Assembly: GCF_010550245.1 (NCBI RefSeq)
Contig: NZ_JAAGLU010000030.1
Span: forward strand, 1-64,000
Reading direction: 5' to 3'
Source of the DNA: Streptomyces sp. SID12501
GTDB taxonomy: Bacteria > Actinomycetota > Actinomycetes > Streptomycetales > Streptomycetaceae
DNA: 64,000 nt
The position numbers were made by a program, and so were the translations under genes. Under the pieces are notes generated by a model. That model did no database searches. It worked only from the letters and a program-made list of their open reading frames with translations, and was not told the origin of the DNA. Below, in pieces: positions 8,326-19,494 of this stretch (position 1 is its first letter; every line of letters starts with the position of its first letter).

Positions 8326-8970
8326 GTGAGAAGCAGCGGCGACGGTACGGCTGGGGGTGCCCCCGGACGCGGTCTGGGGGAGTGCGGCCCGTACCAGCTT
8401 CACGGCAGCGCGGCCGATCACGTTCCGCGGCGGCCGACGGCTGTAACAGGCAGCGGAGGGGCGACTTCCATGGCGTCCGAGGAGATCGGCTACCGCGGCC
8501 CGACGGCGTGCGCGGCGGCGGGCATCACGTACCGGCAGTTGGACTACTGGGCGCGCACCGGCCTGGTCGAGCCGAGTGTGCGGCCCGCGCACGGATCGGG
8601 GACGCAGCGGCTCTACAGCTTCCGGGACGTTGTGGTCCTGAAGATCGTCAAGCGCTTTCTGGACACCGGCGTCTCGTTGCAGAACATCCGCACGGCGGTT
8701 CAACATCTCCGGGCGTGTGAGTTCCGAGATCTGGAGCGCATGACGCTGATGAGCGACGGTGCGACCGTCTACGAGTGCACTTCCCCTGATGAGGTGCACG
8801 CGCTCCTCCAGGGCGGGCAGGGTATTTTCGGAATCGCCGTCGGTGTGGTGTGGCGCGATGTGGAAAGCGCTCTCTCGCAGTTGCACGGGGAGCGCGTCGA
8901 CACCGGCGAGACGCTCGTCGGGCACAACCCCACGGACGAACTGGCGCGGCGGCGCAACCGGGCGGTCTGA
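8326..8970 (+). CDS. MerR-family transcriptional regulator (Rv1830-like)
   Basis: 214 aa. About 50 residues of extended N-terminus, then a MerR winged helix: GYRGPTACAAAGITYRQLDY, WARTGLVEPSVR, GTQRLYSFRDVVVLKIVKRF. It has no cysteine-based effector site. By sequence and position it is the Rv1830/McdR type found downstream of DUF151 genes in actinobacteria. GTG 8326 is 5 nt after CGGAGG (8315-8320). The gene has its own promoter and an upstream palindrome pair, so autoregulation is likely. The real start could be the ATG before ASEEIGYRG (about 8470), giving a standard-length protein. Confidence 0.87.
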   Translation: MRSSGDGTAGGAPGRGLGECGPYQLHGSAADHVPRRPTAVTGSGGATSMASEEIGYRGPTACAAAGITYRQLDYWARTGLVEPSVRPAHGSGTQRLYSFRDVVVLKIVKRFLDTGVSLQNIRTAVQHLRACEFRDLERMTLMSDGATVYECTSPDEVHALLQGGQGIFGIAVGVVWRDVESALSQLHGERVDTGETLVGHNPTDELARRRNRAV

Positions 8971-8994
8971 GCGGCGCCCCTGGGTTCCGGGGCA

Positions 8995-9017
8995 TTGTCA
9001 GTGGCGTAGGGCAGCAT
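8995..9017 (+). promoter_or_regulatory. RecA-independent DNA-damage promoter (PafBC type) of dinB
   Basis: TTGTCAGTG (8995-9003), exactly 8 bases, then CAGCAT (9012-9017). The actinobacterial RecA-NDp motif is tTGTCAgtg-N8-TAnnnT. The -10 is 7 nt before GTG 9025, so the dinB message would be leaderless. Confidence 0.75.
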
Positions 9018-9024
9018 CGGTGAT

Positions 9025-10479
9025 GTGAGAAACGCGCCCACGATCCTGCATCTCGACATGGACGCCTTCTTCGCCTCGGCGGAGCAGGCGTCCAAGCCGA
9101 GTCTGCGTGGGAAAGCCGTTGTCGTGGGCGGGCTCGGGCCGCGCGGAGTGGTGGCCACCGCGTCGTACGAGGCCCGCGTTTTCGGCGTGCACTCCGCGAT
9201 GCCGATGGCGCAGGCGCGCAGACTCGCGCCGAACGCCGCCTATCTCGTGCCCCGGGGCGGGTTCTACAAGTTGATCAGCGAGCAGGTCATGGGGCTCCTG
9301 CACGCCCTGTCGCCCCTGGTTGAGCCGTTGAGCCTGGACGAGGCGTTCGTCGACCTGGAGGCCGGGGAGGCGGCCTGGGACGAGGCGTCGGCGCGGCTGG
9401 CCGGGAGCAGGCTGCGCGCGGACATACGGGCGGTCACGGGGCTCACGGGATCGGTGGGGCTCGCCGCCTCCAAGATGCTCGCGAAGATCGCCTCGGAGCA
9501 GGCCAAGCCGGACGGGCTGGTCGTGATCGAACCGGGAACCGAGCGGGCACTGCTCGGGCCCATGTCGGTGCGGACCCTGCCGGGGGTCGGCCCCGCGACC
9601 GGGGACCATCTGCGGCGCACCGGGATCAGTACGGTCGACGAGCTGGCCGAGGCGGGCGAGGACGAGCTCGTACGGCTGCTGGGGAAGGCGCACGGGCACG
9701 CGCTGTACGCGATGGCGATGGCGCACGACGAGCGGCCCGTGGTGGCCGCGCGGGAGACCAAGTCCGTGTCGGTCGAGGACACGTACGACGTGGACATCCA
9801 CGACCGGGTCCGGGTGGGGACGGAGGTGCAGCGGCTGGCCGACCGGTGTGTGCGTCGGCTGCGCGGTGCCGGGCTGTCCGGGCGGACCATCGTCCTCAAG
9901 GTGCGCCGGTACGATTTCTCCACGCTCACCCGGTCCGAGACGCTCCGGGGGCCCACGGACGACCCCGGAGTGGTGCGGGAGGCGGCGGCCCGGCTCCTGG
10001 AGGCGGTGGACACCACCGGGGGCGTCCGGCTGCTCGGGGTCGGCGTGAGCGGCCTGGCCGACTACACGCAGGAGGATCTGTTCGCCCAGGCCGCCGGAGA
10101 GTTGGCGGCACTTGAACCGGTCGAGGAGGCGGAGGGTGAGGCCGTCGAGGAGCAGGAGGCACCCGCCGAGCGGCGCTGGACCTCGGGGCACGACGTGCGG
10201 CATGCCGACTTCGGACACGGGTGGGTGCAGGGGAGTGGGCTGGGGCGGGTGACCGTCCGGTTCGAGACGCCGGAGTCGGAGCAGCCGGGGCGGGTGCGTA
10301 CGTTCCGGACCGACGATCCCGCACTGGAGCCGGCGGACCCGCTGCCGTTGGTGACCCTCGCGCCGCGAAGACCCGACGGTCCGGATGAGGATTCGGTGGA
10401 TCAGGCGTCCTCCGTACCCGCCAGCCTGCCGAAGTCGTGGTCCGGGAACGGGGGAGGGGGAGCCACGTCGAGGCCGTAG
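9025..10479 (+). CDS. dinB: DNA polymerase IV (Y-family, DinB)
   Basis: 484 aa error-prone translesion polymerase. Catalytic carboxylates are at D11/D13 (LHLDMDAFFASAE) and D105-E106 (SLDEAFVD). A helix-hairpin-helix TLPGVGPATG and the little-finger domain (VRRYDFSTLTRSETL) follow. QEDLF at residues 349-353 fits a sliding-clamp binding motif. After about residue 360 comes an acidic linker and an actinobacteria-type C-terminal extension (HDVRHADFGHGWVQGSGLGRVTVRFE). The last 79 bp overlap the convergent PRC-barrel gene. A DNA-damage promoter motif with a leaderless start lies upstream. Confidence 0.93.
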   Translation: MRNAPTILHLDMDAFFASAEQASKPSLRGKAVVVGGLGPRGVVATASYEARVFGVHSAMPMAQARRLAPNAAYLVPRGGFYKLISEQVMGLLHALSPLVEPLSLDEAFVDLEAGEAAWDEASARLAGSRLRADIRAVTGLTGSVGLAASKMLAKIASEQAKPDGLVVIEPGTERALLGPMSVRTLPGVGPATGDHLRRTGISTVDELAEAGEDELVRLLGKAHGHALYAMAMAHDERPVVAARETKSVSVEDTYDVDIHDRVRVGTEVQRLADRCVRRLRGAGLSGRTIVLKVRRYDFSTLTRSETLRGPTDDPGVVREAAARLLEAVDTTGGVRLLGVGVSGLADYTQEDLFAQAAGELAALEPVEEAEGEAVEEQEAPAERRWTSGHDVRHADFGHGWVQGSGLGRVTVRFETPESEQPGRVRTFRTDDPALEPADPLPLVTLAPRRPDGPDEDSVDQASSVPASLPKSWSGNGGGGATSRP

Positions 10480-10772
10480 TGGTGGTAGAGCTGCAGTTCC
10501 TGCTCCGGGGAGAGGTGGCGGCCCACTCCGAAGTCGGGGGCGTCCTTGATCAGGGCCCGCTCGAAGGGGATGCGCAGTGTGCCGTCGACAAGTTCGCTGG
10601 GCTCCAGGGGCACGAAGGCGTCCCTGCTGAACAGCCCTGTCCTTATGGCCGCCCACTCCGGCACTCCCGTCGCGTCGTCGAGGTAGATCTCGTCGATCGT
10701 GCCGATCTTGGTGCCGTTTCGGTCGAAGGCCTTGCGGCCGATCAGGTTGCGCGGATCGATGTCGGTCTGCAC
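10401..10772 (-). CDS. PRC-barrel domain protein
   Basis: 123 aa. The first 75 residues form a PRC-barrel: DPRNLIGRKAFDRNGTKIGTIDEIYLDD, PEWAAIRTGLFSRDAFVPLEP. The C-terminal part (LSPEQELQLYHHYGL) is typical of the Streptomyces relatives. PRC-barrels occur in the photosynthetic reaction centre H subunit and in RimM; no activity is known for this stand-alone form. GTG at 10772 was chosen because GGGAGGG precedes it by about 4 nt; an upstream open frame into the glycine riboswitch is not believed coding. Its 3' end overlaps dinB on the other strand. Confidence 0.85.
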   Translation of the reverse strand: MQTDIDPRNLIGRKAFDRNGTKIGTIDEIYLDDATGVPEWAAIRTGLFSRDAFVPLEPSELVDGTLRIPFERALIKDAPDFGVGRHLSPEQELQLYHHYGLDVAPPPPFPDHDFGRLAGTEDA

Positions 10773-10865
10773 GGGCCCTCCCAATGGTCGCAACTCATCC
10801 GTAAGCACTACAAAAGAGCACTTCGGGGAAGGCGGCCACTCGAAGGTGTGTGTGGGGCCCGCTGA

Positions 10866-10871
10866 TAGGCT
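10866..10871 (+). promoter_or_regulatory. candidate -10 for the gcvP transcript
   Basis: TAGGCT lies about 20 nt before the first riboswitch stem. No convincing -35 is visible, so the call is tentative. Confidence 0.35.
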
Positions 10872-10884
10872 GGCCAGTGGCTGC

Positions 10885-11097
10885 TGACCCTGTGCGGGAG
10901 AGTCCTCCGGAACCTCGGAGGACGCCGAAGGAGCAAATCCTCCCCGGAATCTCTCAGGCCCCTGTACCGCACGGACGAGGTCACTCTGGAAAGTAGAGCG
11001 GATGCCGACGGCTTCCGCTCTCACCGACGGTGAAAGCCGGGACGTCAGCGCGTTGGCGGACCGGTGAAGCTCTCAGGTTGAGATGACAGAGGGGGAG
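10885..11097 (+). ncRNA. tandem glycine riboswitch
   Basis: Two consecutive glycine aptamers precede gcvP. The first runs from GTGCGGGAGAG through GCCGAAGGAGCAA and CGGAATCTCTCAGG to ACTCTGGAAAG. The second has CACCGACGGTGAAAG, GGACCGGTGAAGCTCTCAGGT and ATGACAGAGGGGGAGG. These conserved blocks define the class, which usually switches glycine cleavage genes on when glycine is abundant. The 60 nt to the gcvP start show no clear terminator; the nearby AGGAGG suggests control of translation, which is inference. Confidence 0.95.
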
Positions 11098-11159
11098 GCC
11101 GTTCGGGCACCCGTGCCGTGGTGCCCCTCGAAGGTCGCGACGACCAGGAGGCCTCCGTA

Positions 11160-14045
<2,886 letters not shown>

Positions 14046-14064
14046 TCACCCTCGGACATGCGTC

Positions 14065-14106
14065 GGGGCCGGTTCGCAGCAGGTGTCTGCGGGCCGGCCC
14101 CTCTTC
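14065..14106 (+). terminator. gcvP terminator
   Basis: GGGGCCGGTTCGCAG (14065-14079) pairs with CTGCGGGCCGGCCCC (14087-14101), 15 bp including two G-T pairs, with a 7-nt loop and TCTTCG after it. Confidence 0.85.
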
Positions 14107-14118
14107 GTCTGTTCGGTT

Positions 14119-14144
14119 GTTCGGGCAGTCGGTTCGGGCAGTCG
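14119..14144 (+). repeat. 13-bp tandem duplication
   Basis: GTTCGGGCAGTCG occurs twice in direct succession between the gcvP terminator and the DUF5999 gene. It looks like a recent slippage event with no evident role. Confidence 0.6.
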
Positions 14145-14187
14145 CTCCTGACGTCGGGAGGCTGCCCTTCGTCCGTGTGCGCGGCCG

Positions 14188-14382
14188 TCACGCGGCCGTC
14201 ATCACCGCCGGGCGGTGCGGGGCGATGATCTGGCCGTCGGGCAGGAGCTCACCGGTGTCCTCGAAGAGGAGCACGCCGTTGCACAGCAGGCTCCATCCCT
14301 GTTCCGGGTGGTGCGCCATGAGACGGGCGGACTCCCGGTCGGTGGAGTGAGCTGTCGGGCACGATGGCTGGTGCTGGCACAT
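14188..14382 (-). CDS. DUF5999 family small protein
   Basis: 64 aa. MCQHQPSCPTAHSTDRESAR, then HHPEQGWSLLCNGVLLFEDTGELLPDG and IIAPHRP. This is a very conserved Streptomyces family with an N-terminal C-x(5)-C pair and histidines that could bind metal; function unknown. The conserved core begins at ATG 14382, so the longer open frame upstream is ignored. Convergent with gcvP. Confidence 0.85.
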   Translation of the reverse strand: MCQHQPSCPTAHSTDRESARLMAHHPEQGWSLLCNGVLLFEDTGELLPDGQIIAPHRPAVMTAA

Positions 14383-14689
14383 TGATGGGATCTTTCGCTC
14401 TGTCGTGGAGTGTGAGATGGCTGTGGTGTCTGTCCCGCGGCTCGAAGCACTGTTCATGGCCGCCCCCCGTTGTGATAAATCGTTTGGAGCCCAGTGTTGC
14501 CCCACGGGCGTCAATCCGCAGGTATTTAGCCGCACGACTTCTCACAGGTTCAAGACGCATCACCCGGGCGGACGGTTCAGCCCAACTGGGCTGTCCCTTC
14601 GGGTGGTTTCTGATGGCCGGATAGGGCTAGTCCGGGCAGGGTGCAGGCCCTTTATGGCTCGTACGAGCGTAATCGCGCGCGAAAGAGCA
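14383..14689. other. intergenic region without a supported gene
   Basis: About 300 bp between the DUF5999 gene and the next terminator. It holds TTGACG on the minus strand near 14507-14512 as a possible -35 for the DUF5999 gene, and a short inverted repeat CAGCCC-AACT-GGGCTG at 14577-14592. Long open frames on the plus strand have no ribosome binding site or family resemblance. Confidence 0.5.
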
Positions 14690-14727
14690 ATGTGCCCCGC
14701 CGCCGGAAATTCGGCGGCGGGGCACAT
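14690..14727 (-). terminator. terminator of the gene at 14759-15343
   Basis: Perfect 16-bp stem: ATGTGCCCCGCCGCCG (14690-14705) against 14712-14727, with a 6-nt loop. On the minus strand it is followed by TGCTCTTTCG. Confidence 0.85.
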
Positions 14728-14758
14728 GGGAATACGGAGAGTGTCGTGTCGTGTGCTG

Positions 14759-15343
14759 TCAGGCGGGGGAAGTCAGCAGCGGGGCCGGAGTCACCCGATG
14801 GGTCAGGACGGGGAGCAGCTCCGCGACCCGGTGCGGACGGTGGGCCGCGATACCTGGCGGGGCCGGCGCCAGTGGGACGAGCAGGTCGGTCGCGGCGGGG
14901 TGTCCCTCGGCTCCGTCGGCGGTGATGTCGCCGTGCAGCCAGAGCGTGAGCATGTACAGCCCTGGGACGGAGAGCAGGCGCGCCTGGTAGGGCTGTTTCA
15001 TCGTCTCTGCCTGGCGCAGAGCGCGCTCGGTGGAGGCGATGTAGGGCCCTTCGAAGAAGTGCGAGAAGGCCCAGCCGTCGGGGGTCAGCGTGGTCTCGGC
15101 CGCGGCCACCGCGCGGTCGCCGGCGCGGATCAGGAAGCGCCACCCGGTCAGCCGGGTGGCGGACGTGCCCTCGGGGGTGATCCGGTCCAGGACGTGCACG
15201 GGCAGCGGGAGTTCGGGGGTGGTGGGCCCCTGGGCGTTGCGAAGAGCTGGGGTGCGAGCCTCACGGACGGCGGTGGGGGAACCGAGTGCCGTGAGGACGG
15301 TGCGCAGTGCGGGCGCGGGAGCCGGGGGAACATGCAGGGGCAT
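14759..15343 (-). CDS. conserved hypothetical protein
   Basis: 194 aa, not recognised as a named family. After a Pro/Ala-rich start, the middle reads LDRITPEGTSATRLTGWRFL and GWAFSHFFEGPYIASTERAL, with LYMLTLWLHGDITAD near the C-terminus. There is no signal peptide or membrane segment. ATG at 15343 is preceded by GAGAGG about 9 nt upstream. A strong terminator follows 31 nt after the stop, and codon use is typical of the host, so the gene is believed real. Confidence 0.7.
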   Translation of the reverse strand: MPLHVPPAPAPALRTVLTALGSPTAVREARTPALRNAQGPTTPELPLPVHVLDRITPEGTSATRLTGWRFLIRAGDRAVAAAETTLTPDGWAFSHFFEGPYIASTERALRQAETMKQPYQARLLSVPGLYMLTLWLHGDITADGAEGHPAATDLLVPLAPAPPGIAAHRPHRVAELLPVLTHRVTPAPLLTSPA

Positions 15344-15914
15344 GGTGGAACGCCTCTCATTCGACAGGCACGGTGGCGCGAGGGCGGGGGCGGACGGCGC
15401 TGTCAGCTCTCGAAGTCTCGGGGCCGAAGAGGCGGGGGCCGGGTGCACTGACGGGGTGCGGCCTGCCGACGTCACCTGGATGGCAGGACCCAGGACCTGG
15501 GCGCCGACTCTCTGCCCTTGTTCGCGGAGTTTATACGACACGTGTTCTGACTATGTTTCGTCTAACTGTTTTCCGCGTGAAGAGCAAGGGCTTGTTGAGT
15601 CGGTGTTGAGCGGTGTTTCTACCGACTCTCGACGGTCGTACGGCGATGACCTCGGTAGATGTGCCGGAGGCGGTCGGCCAATTGTCGTCGGCGTTTTTCA
15701 CGAGTTCGCAAGTGCGCGAAACTGTCGGGTCGCACCGGCCCGAACCGTCTGCTGTGCCATGCCGGACGAATGTGCCGGGGGTCACGTCGGCCAGCGTAGC
15801 GGGTGACGGGAACGCGCGGGACGTTATCGATCGCGTTTGGTGGGCATTATCCCACGTGACCCGGGACATCAGCGGCCGGATCTTCGGCCCGCCCATTCGA
15901 GGAGGGACGCTCCG
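15344..15914. other. 571-bp intergenic region between divergent genes
   Basis: This should hold the promoters of the hypothetical gene (minus) and the GCS2 gene (plus). CATTAT at 15843-15848 is a possible -10 for the latter, followed by CCCACGTGACCCGGG. Plus-strand open frames here lack start signals. Nothing else stands out. Confidence 0.5.
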
Positions 15915-17432
15915 ATGGGGGAGAAGGTCGTGGCGGGGCCGTTCGACCTGTCCGATCGCCAGCGCTACCGCACCAAGCTCCGGCAGTGTCTGACGGGGCT
16001 GGAGCGGCTGCTGGCGGAGAAGCGGTTCGACCGCCCGAAGAATCTCCTGGGCCTGGAGATCGAGCTGAATCTTGTCGGGCCCGACGGGATGCCGAAAATG
16101 ATGAATGGGCAAGTACTCGAAAGGATCGCGAGCCGAGATTTCCAAACAGAACTCGCCATGTTCAATCTGGAAGTCAACATTGCCCCCCACCGTCTCGCAG
16201 GTCGGGTATTCGACCGGCTCGCCGAAGAGCTCCGTACGTCACTGGCATATGCCCACCGGAAAGCGAGCGAGGTGGACGCGGGGATCATGATGATCGGCAT
16301 TCTGCCGACGCTCGAGCGTGACGACCTGGTCTCCTCCAACCTTTCCGACGTCGACCGTTACGTCATGCTCAACGATCAGATCGTGGCAGCCCGCGGCGAG
16401 GACTTCACCCTCGACATCGAGGGCGTGGAGCGCCTGTCGTGCACGTCCAAGTCCATCGTTCCGGAGGCCGCCTGCACCTCCGTGCAACTGCATCTCCAGG
16501 TCACTCCGGCGCGGTTCGCCGATGTGTGGAACGCGGCTCAGGCGATCGCCGCCGCGCAGGTGGCGATCGGGGCCAACTCGCCGTTCCTGTTCGGCCGCGA
16601 GCTGTGGCGCGAGTCGAGGCCCCCGCTGTTCACCCAGTCCACGGACACGCGTCCGCCGGAGCTGCAGGCGCAGGGCGTACGGCCGCGCACCTGGTTCGGG
16701 GAGCGGTGGATCTCGTCGGCGTACGACCTCTTCGAGGAGAACCTGCGCTACTACCCGGCGCTGCTGCCGATCTGCGACGACGAGGATCCGCTGAGCGTCC
16801 TCGACGCCGGAGGAGTGCCGAAGCTCGGCGAGCTCGTGCTGCACAACGGCACCGTGTACCGCTGGAACCGCCCGGTCTACGGCATCGCGGACGGCGTTCC
16901 GCATCTGCGCGTCGAGAACCGGGTGCTGCCCGCCGGGCCCACCGTCACGGACGTCATCGCCAACGCGGCCTTCTACTACGGGGTCGTCCGGGCGCTCGCC
17001 GAGGAGCCCCGGCCGGTGTGGACCCGGCTGCCCTTCGAGGCCGCCGCAGCCAACTTCGACGCCGCCTGCCGGCACGGCATCGACGCGCGGCTCCGCTGGC
17101 CCCGGGGCGGCCGGTTCGGCGGCACGGCGGAGGTCGACGCCGTGCAACTCGTACGGGACGAACTACTGCCCCTCGCCGCGGCCGGCCTCGACGCGTGGGG
17201 GGTCGAACCCGCCGACCGGGACCTGTACCTCGGGGTGATCGACGAACGGTGCCGGCGACGGGCCAACGGAGCGTCCTGGCAGGCGGCCACCTTCCACCGG
17301 GCTCTGGAGAAGGGGCTGTCCCGGGAGGCCGCGCTTGCCGCGACCACCCGTCGCTACAGCGAGCTGATGCACCTCGGGGAGCCGGTGCACACCTGGCCCG
17401 TGGGGCTGCCGGAGCCGGTGCCCCTGGGGTGA
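15915..17432 (+). CDS. glutamate-cysteine ligase family (GCS2) protein
   Basis: 505 aa. The N-terminal half has the carboxylate-amine ligase pattern: NLLGLEIELNLVGPDG, FNLEVNIAPHRLAG, and SCTSKSIVPEAACTSVQLHLQV. It belongs with the GCS2-like enzymes that join glutamate to an amine or cysteine. Actinomycetes use mycothiol rather than glutathione, so the real substrate may differ; ergothioneine-pathway EgtA is a relative. ATG 15915 has GAGGAGGG at 15898-15905. Single gene. Confidence 0.8.
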   Translation: MGEKVVAGPFDLSDRQRYRTKLRQCLTGLERLLAEKRFDRPKNLLGLEIELNLVGPDGMPKMMNGQVLERIASRDFQTELAMFNLEVNIAPHRLAGRVFDRLAEELRTSLAYAHRKASEVDAGIMMIGILPTLERDDLVSSNLSDVDRYVMLNDQIVAARGEDFTLDIEGVERLSCTSKSIVPEAACTSVQLHLQVTPARFADVWNAAQAIAAAQVAIGANSPFLFGRELWRESRPPLFTQSTDTRPPELQAQGVRPRTWFGERWISSAYDLFEENLRYYPALLPICDDEDPLSVLDAGGVPKLGELVLHNGTVYRWNRPVYGIADGVPHLRVENRVLPAGPTVTDVIANAAFYYGVVRALAEEPRPVWTRLPFEAAAANFDAACRHGIDARLRWPRGGRFGGTAEVDAVQLVRDELLPLAAAGLDAWGVEPADRDLYLGVIDERCRRRANGASWQAATFHRALEKGLSREAALAATTRRYSELMHLGEPVHTWPVGLPEPVPLG

Positions 17433-17679
17433 GCACCCAGAGACAAAGAGTGCCGTCGCTGTGGCTCCCGTGCGGTGGCCGGCGCGTGCGCGGGGGTCAC
17501 CCGCGCCCTCCTCAGGTCGATCGGGCAAGCTGTGATGTCCCATGACGGTGGTGTCCCTCCCTGGTCAACAGCACACGTGCCGCGAAACAGCCGTATGAGC
17601 TGATTCGGGTGCCGGGCCGTATGGCAGGGAAACGGGGAGGCGCGCCGGAAGCGGCGGGACTACACAACTGGAGGCAGGA

Positions 17680-18480
17680 GTGCAGGTGGAGGCGGGCGCG
17701 GTGGCCGGTTCTGTTCCTGAGGAGCGGCCGTCGCGACGGACTCTCCGGGACGAGACGCTGTTGGTTCTGGGGCTTTCCCTCGGGGCGAGCGGCGTATCCG
17801 CCCTGATCAGCTTTGTCGGGTCGGTCACGAAACCGGGCGGCCTCAAGGACCAGGCGGCCACCCTGAACGCGTCGGCGGCACCGGGGCGTCCATGGCTGGA
17901 CCTCGCCTGGCAGCTCTTCGGCATCACGACGTCACTGGTACCGGTCGCCCTGGTCGCGCACTTCCTGCTGCGCGAGGGGAAGGGGCTGCGCACGCTGGGC
18001 TTCGACCGTACCCGGCCCTGGCCCGACCTCAGCCGCGGAGCCGCCGTCGCGGCGGTGATCGGCAGCAGCGGAATCGCCTTCTACCTGGCGGCCCGTGGCC
18101 TCGGCCTCAACCTCACGGTGGTGCCGGAGGCGCTGCCCGAGGTGTGGTGGAAGTTCCCGGTGCTGATCCTCTCGGCGGTGCAGAACGCCGTACTGGAAGA
18201 AGTGATCGTCGTCGCCTATCTGCTGCGCCGGCTGAACCAGTTGGGGTGGACCCCGGGGACGGCGCTGGTGGCCAGTTCCGTGCTGCGCGGGTCTTACCAC
18301 CTCTACCAGGGCATCGGCGGGTTCATCGGCAACATGGTGATGGGGGTGGTGTTCGTGTACCTCTACCGGCGGTGGGGCCGGGTGGGGCCCTTGGTCGTGG
18401 CGCACTCGCTGCTCGACATCGGGGCGTTCGTCGGGTACGCGCTGCTGGCGGGGAAGCTGCCGTGGCTGCCCACCGCGTGA
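17680..18480 (+). CDS. CPBP family intramembrane glutamic endopeptidase
   Basis: 266 aa with about seven hydrophobic segments. The Abi/CAAX-protease core is present: paired glutamates E173-E174 in VLEEVIVVAYLLRRL, a histidine in LRGSYHLYQGIGG, and the final GPLVVAHSLLDIGAF. Such proteins cleave peptides in the membrane; some act in bacteriocin self-immunity. GTG 17680 and GTG 17686 are both near GGAGGCAGGA and either could be used. A bidirectional terminator follows. Confidence 0.87.
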   Translation: MQVEAGAVAGSVPEERPSRRTLRDETLLVLGLSLGASGVSALISFVGSVTKPGGLKDQAATLNASAAPGRPWLDLAWQLFGITTSLVPVALVAHFLLREGKGLRTLGFDRTRPWPDLSRGAAVAAVIGSSGIAFYLAARGLGLNLTVVPEALPEVWWKFPVLILSAVQNAVLEEVIVVAYLLRRLNQLGWTPGTALVASSVLRGSYHLYQGIGGFIGNMVMGVVFVYLYRRWGRVGPLVVAHSLLDIGAFVGYALLAGKLPWLPTA

Positions 18481-18512
18481 GCGGCACGGAGGGGTGAGCT
18501 GCTCACGAGCTG

Positions 18513-18544
18513 AGGGGCGTACGACGGTTTCGTGCGCCCCTTTC
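18513..18544. terminator. bidirectional terminator between the CPBP and PhzF genes
   Basis: AGGGGCGTACGA (18513-18524) pairs with TCGTGCGCCCCT (18530-18541), loop CGGTT, followed by TTTCG. Confidence 0.8.
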
Positions 18545-18560
18545 GTCCGGTCTGGATGCC

Positions 18561-19370
18561 TCAGACGAGCAACGTGCCGTCGATGGTGGTGACCGCTCGG
18601 CCGGTCAGCAGGGTGCGGTCGCCGCGGAGTTCCGTGCGGACCAGGCCGGTGCGGGCGGACGCCTGGAGGCCTGTGAGGCCGGGGCGGCCGATGCGCTCGG
18701 ACCAGTAGGGGGCGAGGGCCGTGTGGGCGCTGCCGGTGACCGGGTCCTCGTCGATGCCGATCCGGGGGAAGAAGCAGCGCGAGACGAAGTCGTAGCCCTC
18801 GGCGGGGTTGTCCGCGCGGGCGGTGGCGATGACGCCGCGTTCCGAGTGGGCGCTGAGGGCCTTGAGGTCGGGGGTGAGACCAAGGACCGTCTTCTCGTCG
18901 GCGACCTCGACCAGCAGGTCGTTGATGTTCGGGCCGGTGTCGAAGGCCGCGAGCGGCTCGGCGCCCAGGGCCTCGGCGATTCCGGCGGGCAGCTCGACGC
19001 GGGTCAGGGGAGCGGTCGGGAAGTCCAGGGTGATCGAGCCGTCCTCGTGGGGCGTGGCGCTGAGGACACCGCTGAGGGTGGCGAACCGTACGGGGCCCGA
19101 GTGGGAGCCGGTGGTGTGCAGGACATGGGCCGTGGCGAGTGTGGCGTGGCCGCACATCGCGACCTCGGCGGCCGGGGTGAACCAGCGCAGCGCCCAGTCG
19201 GCCTCGCCGCCCTCGGGCAGACGGTGGGCGAACGCCGTCTCGGCGTGGTTGACCTCCAGGGCGATCCGCTGGAGCCGGGTGTCGTCCGGGAAGGCGTCGA
19301 GGAGCATGACGCCGGCCGGGTTGCCGGCGAAGGGGCGGTCGGTGAAGGCGTCGACGATTCGAATGCGCAT
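18561..19370 (-). CDS. PhzF family isomerase/epimerase-like protein
   Basis: 269 aa. It shows the two-domain diaminopimelate-epimerase-like fold of PhzF: RIVDAFTDRPFAGNPAGV at the N-terminus (catalytic glutamate region LEVNHAETAF), MCGHATLATAHVL, and GIDEDPVTGSAHTALAPYW. The substrate is unknown; it is not in a phenazine cluster. ATG 19370 is the conserved family start. It is convergent with the CPBP gene. Confidence 0.9.
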   Translation of the reverse strand: MRIRIVDAFTDRPFAGNPAGVMLLDAFPDDTRLQRIALEVNHAETAFAHRLPEGGEADWALRWFTPAAEVAMCGHATLATAHVLHTTGSHSGPVRFATLSGVLSATPHEDGSITLDFPTAPLTRVELPAGIAEALGAEPLAAFDTGPNINDLLVEVADEKTVLGLTPDLKALSAHSERGVIATARADNPAEGYDFVSRCFFPRIGIDEDPVTGSAHTALAPYWSERIGRPGLTGLQASARTGLVRTELRGDRTLLTGRAVTTIDGTLLV

Positions 19371-19494
19371 GGGGACGACGCTAGACGGGTGGCGGGGTGG
19401 GGGACCAAAGCCAATTCCCAGGTGCTGGACCTGCTTCGGCGGCTGACCGGGTGGGGCGGGTCGGGCAGGTGGGGGTGCTGGGCGGCGCGGAGCG

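Noticed and set aside
14405..15451. 348-codon plus-strand open frame
   Set aside because: It is Gly/Arg-rich, runs antisense to the hypothetical gene at 14759-15343 through its terminator hairpin, and has no ribosome binding site.
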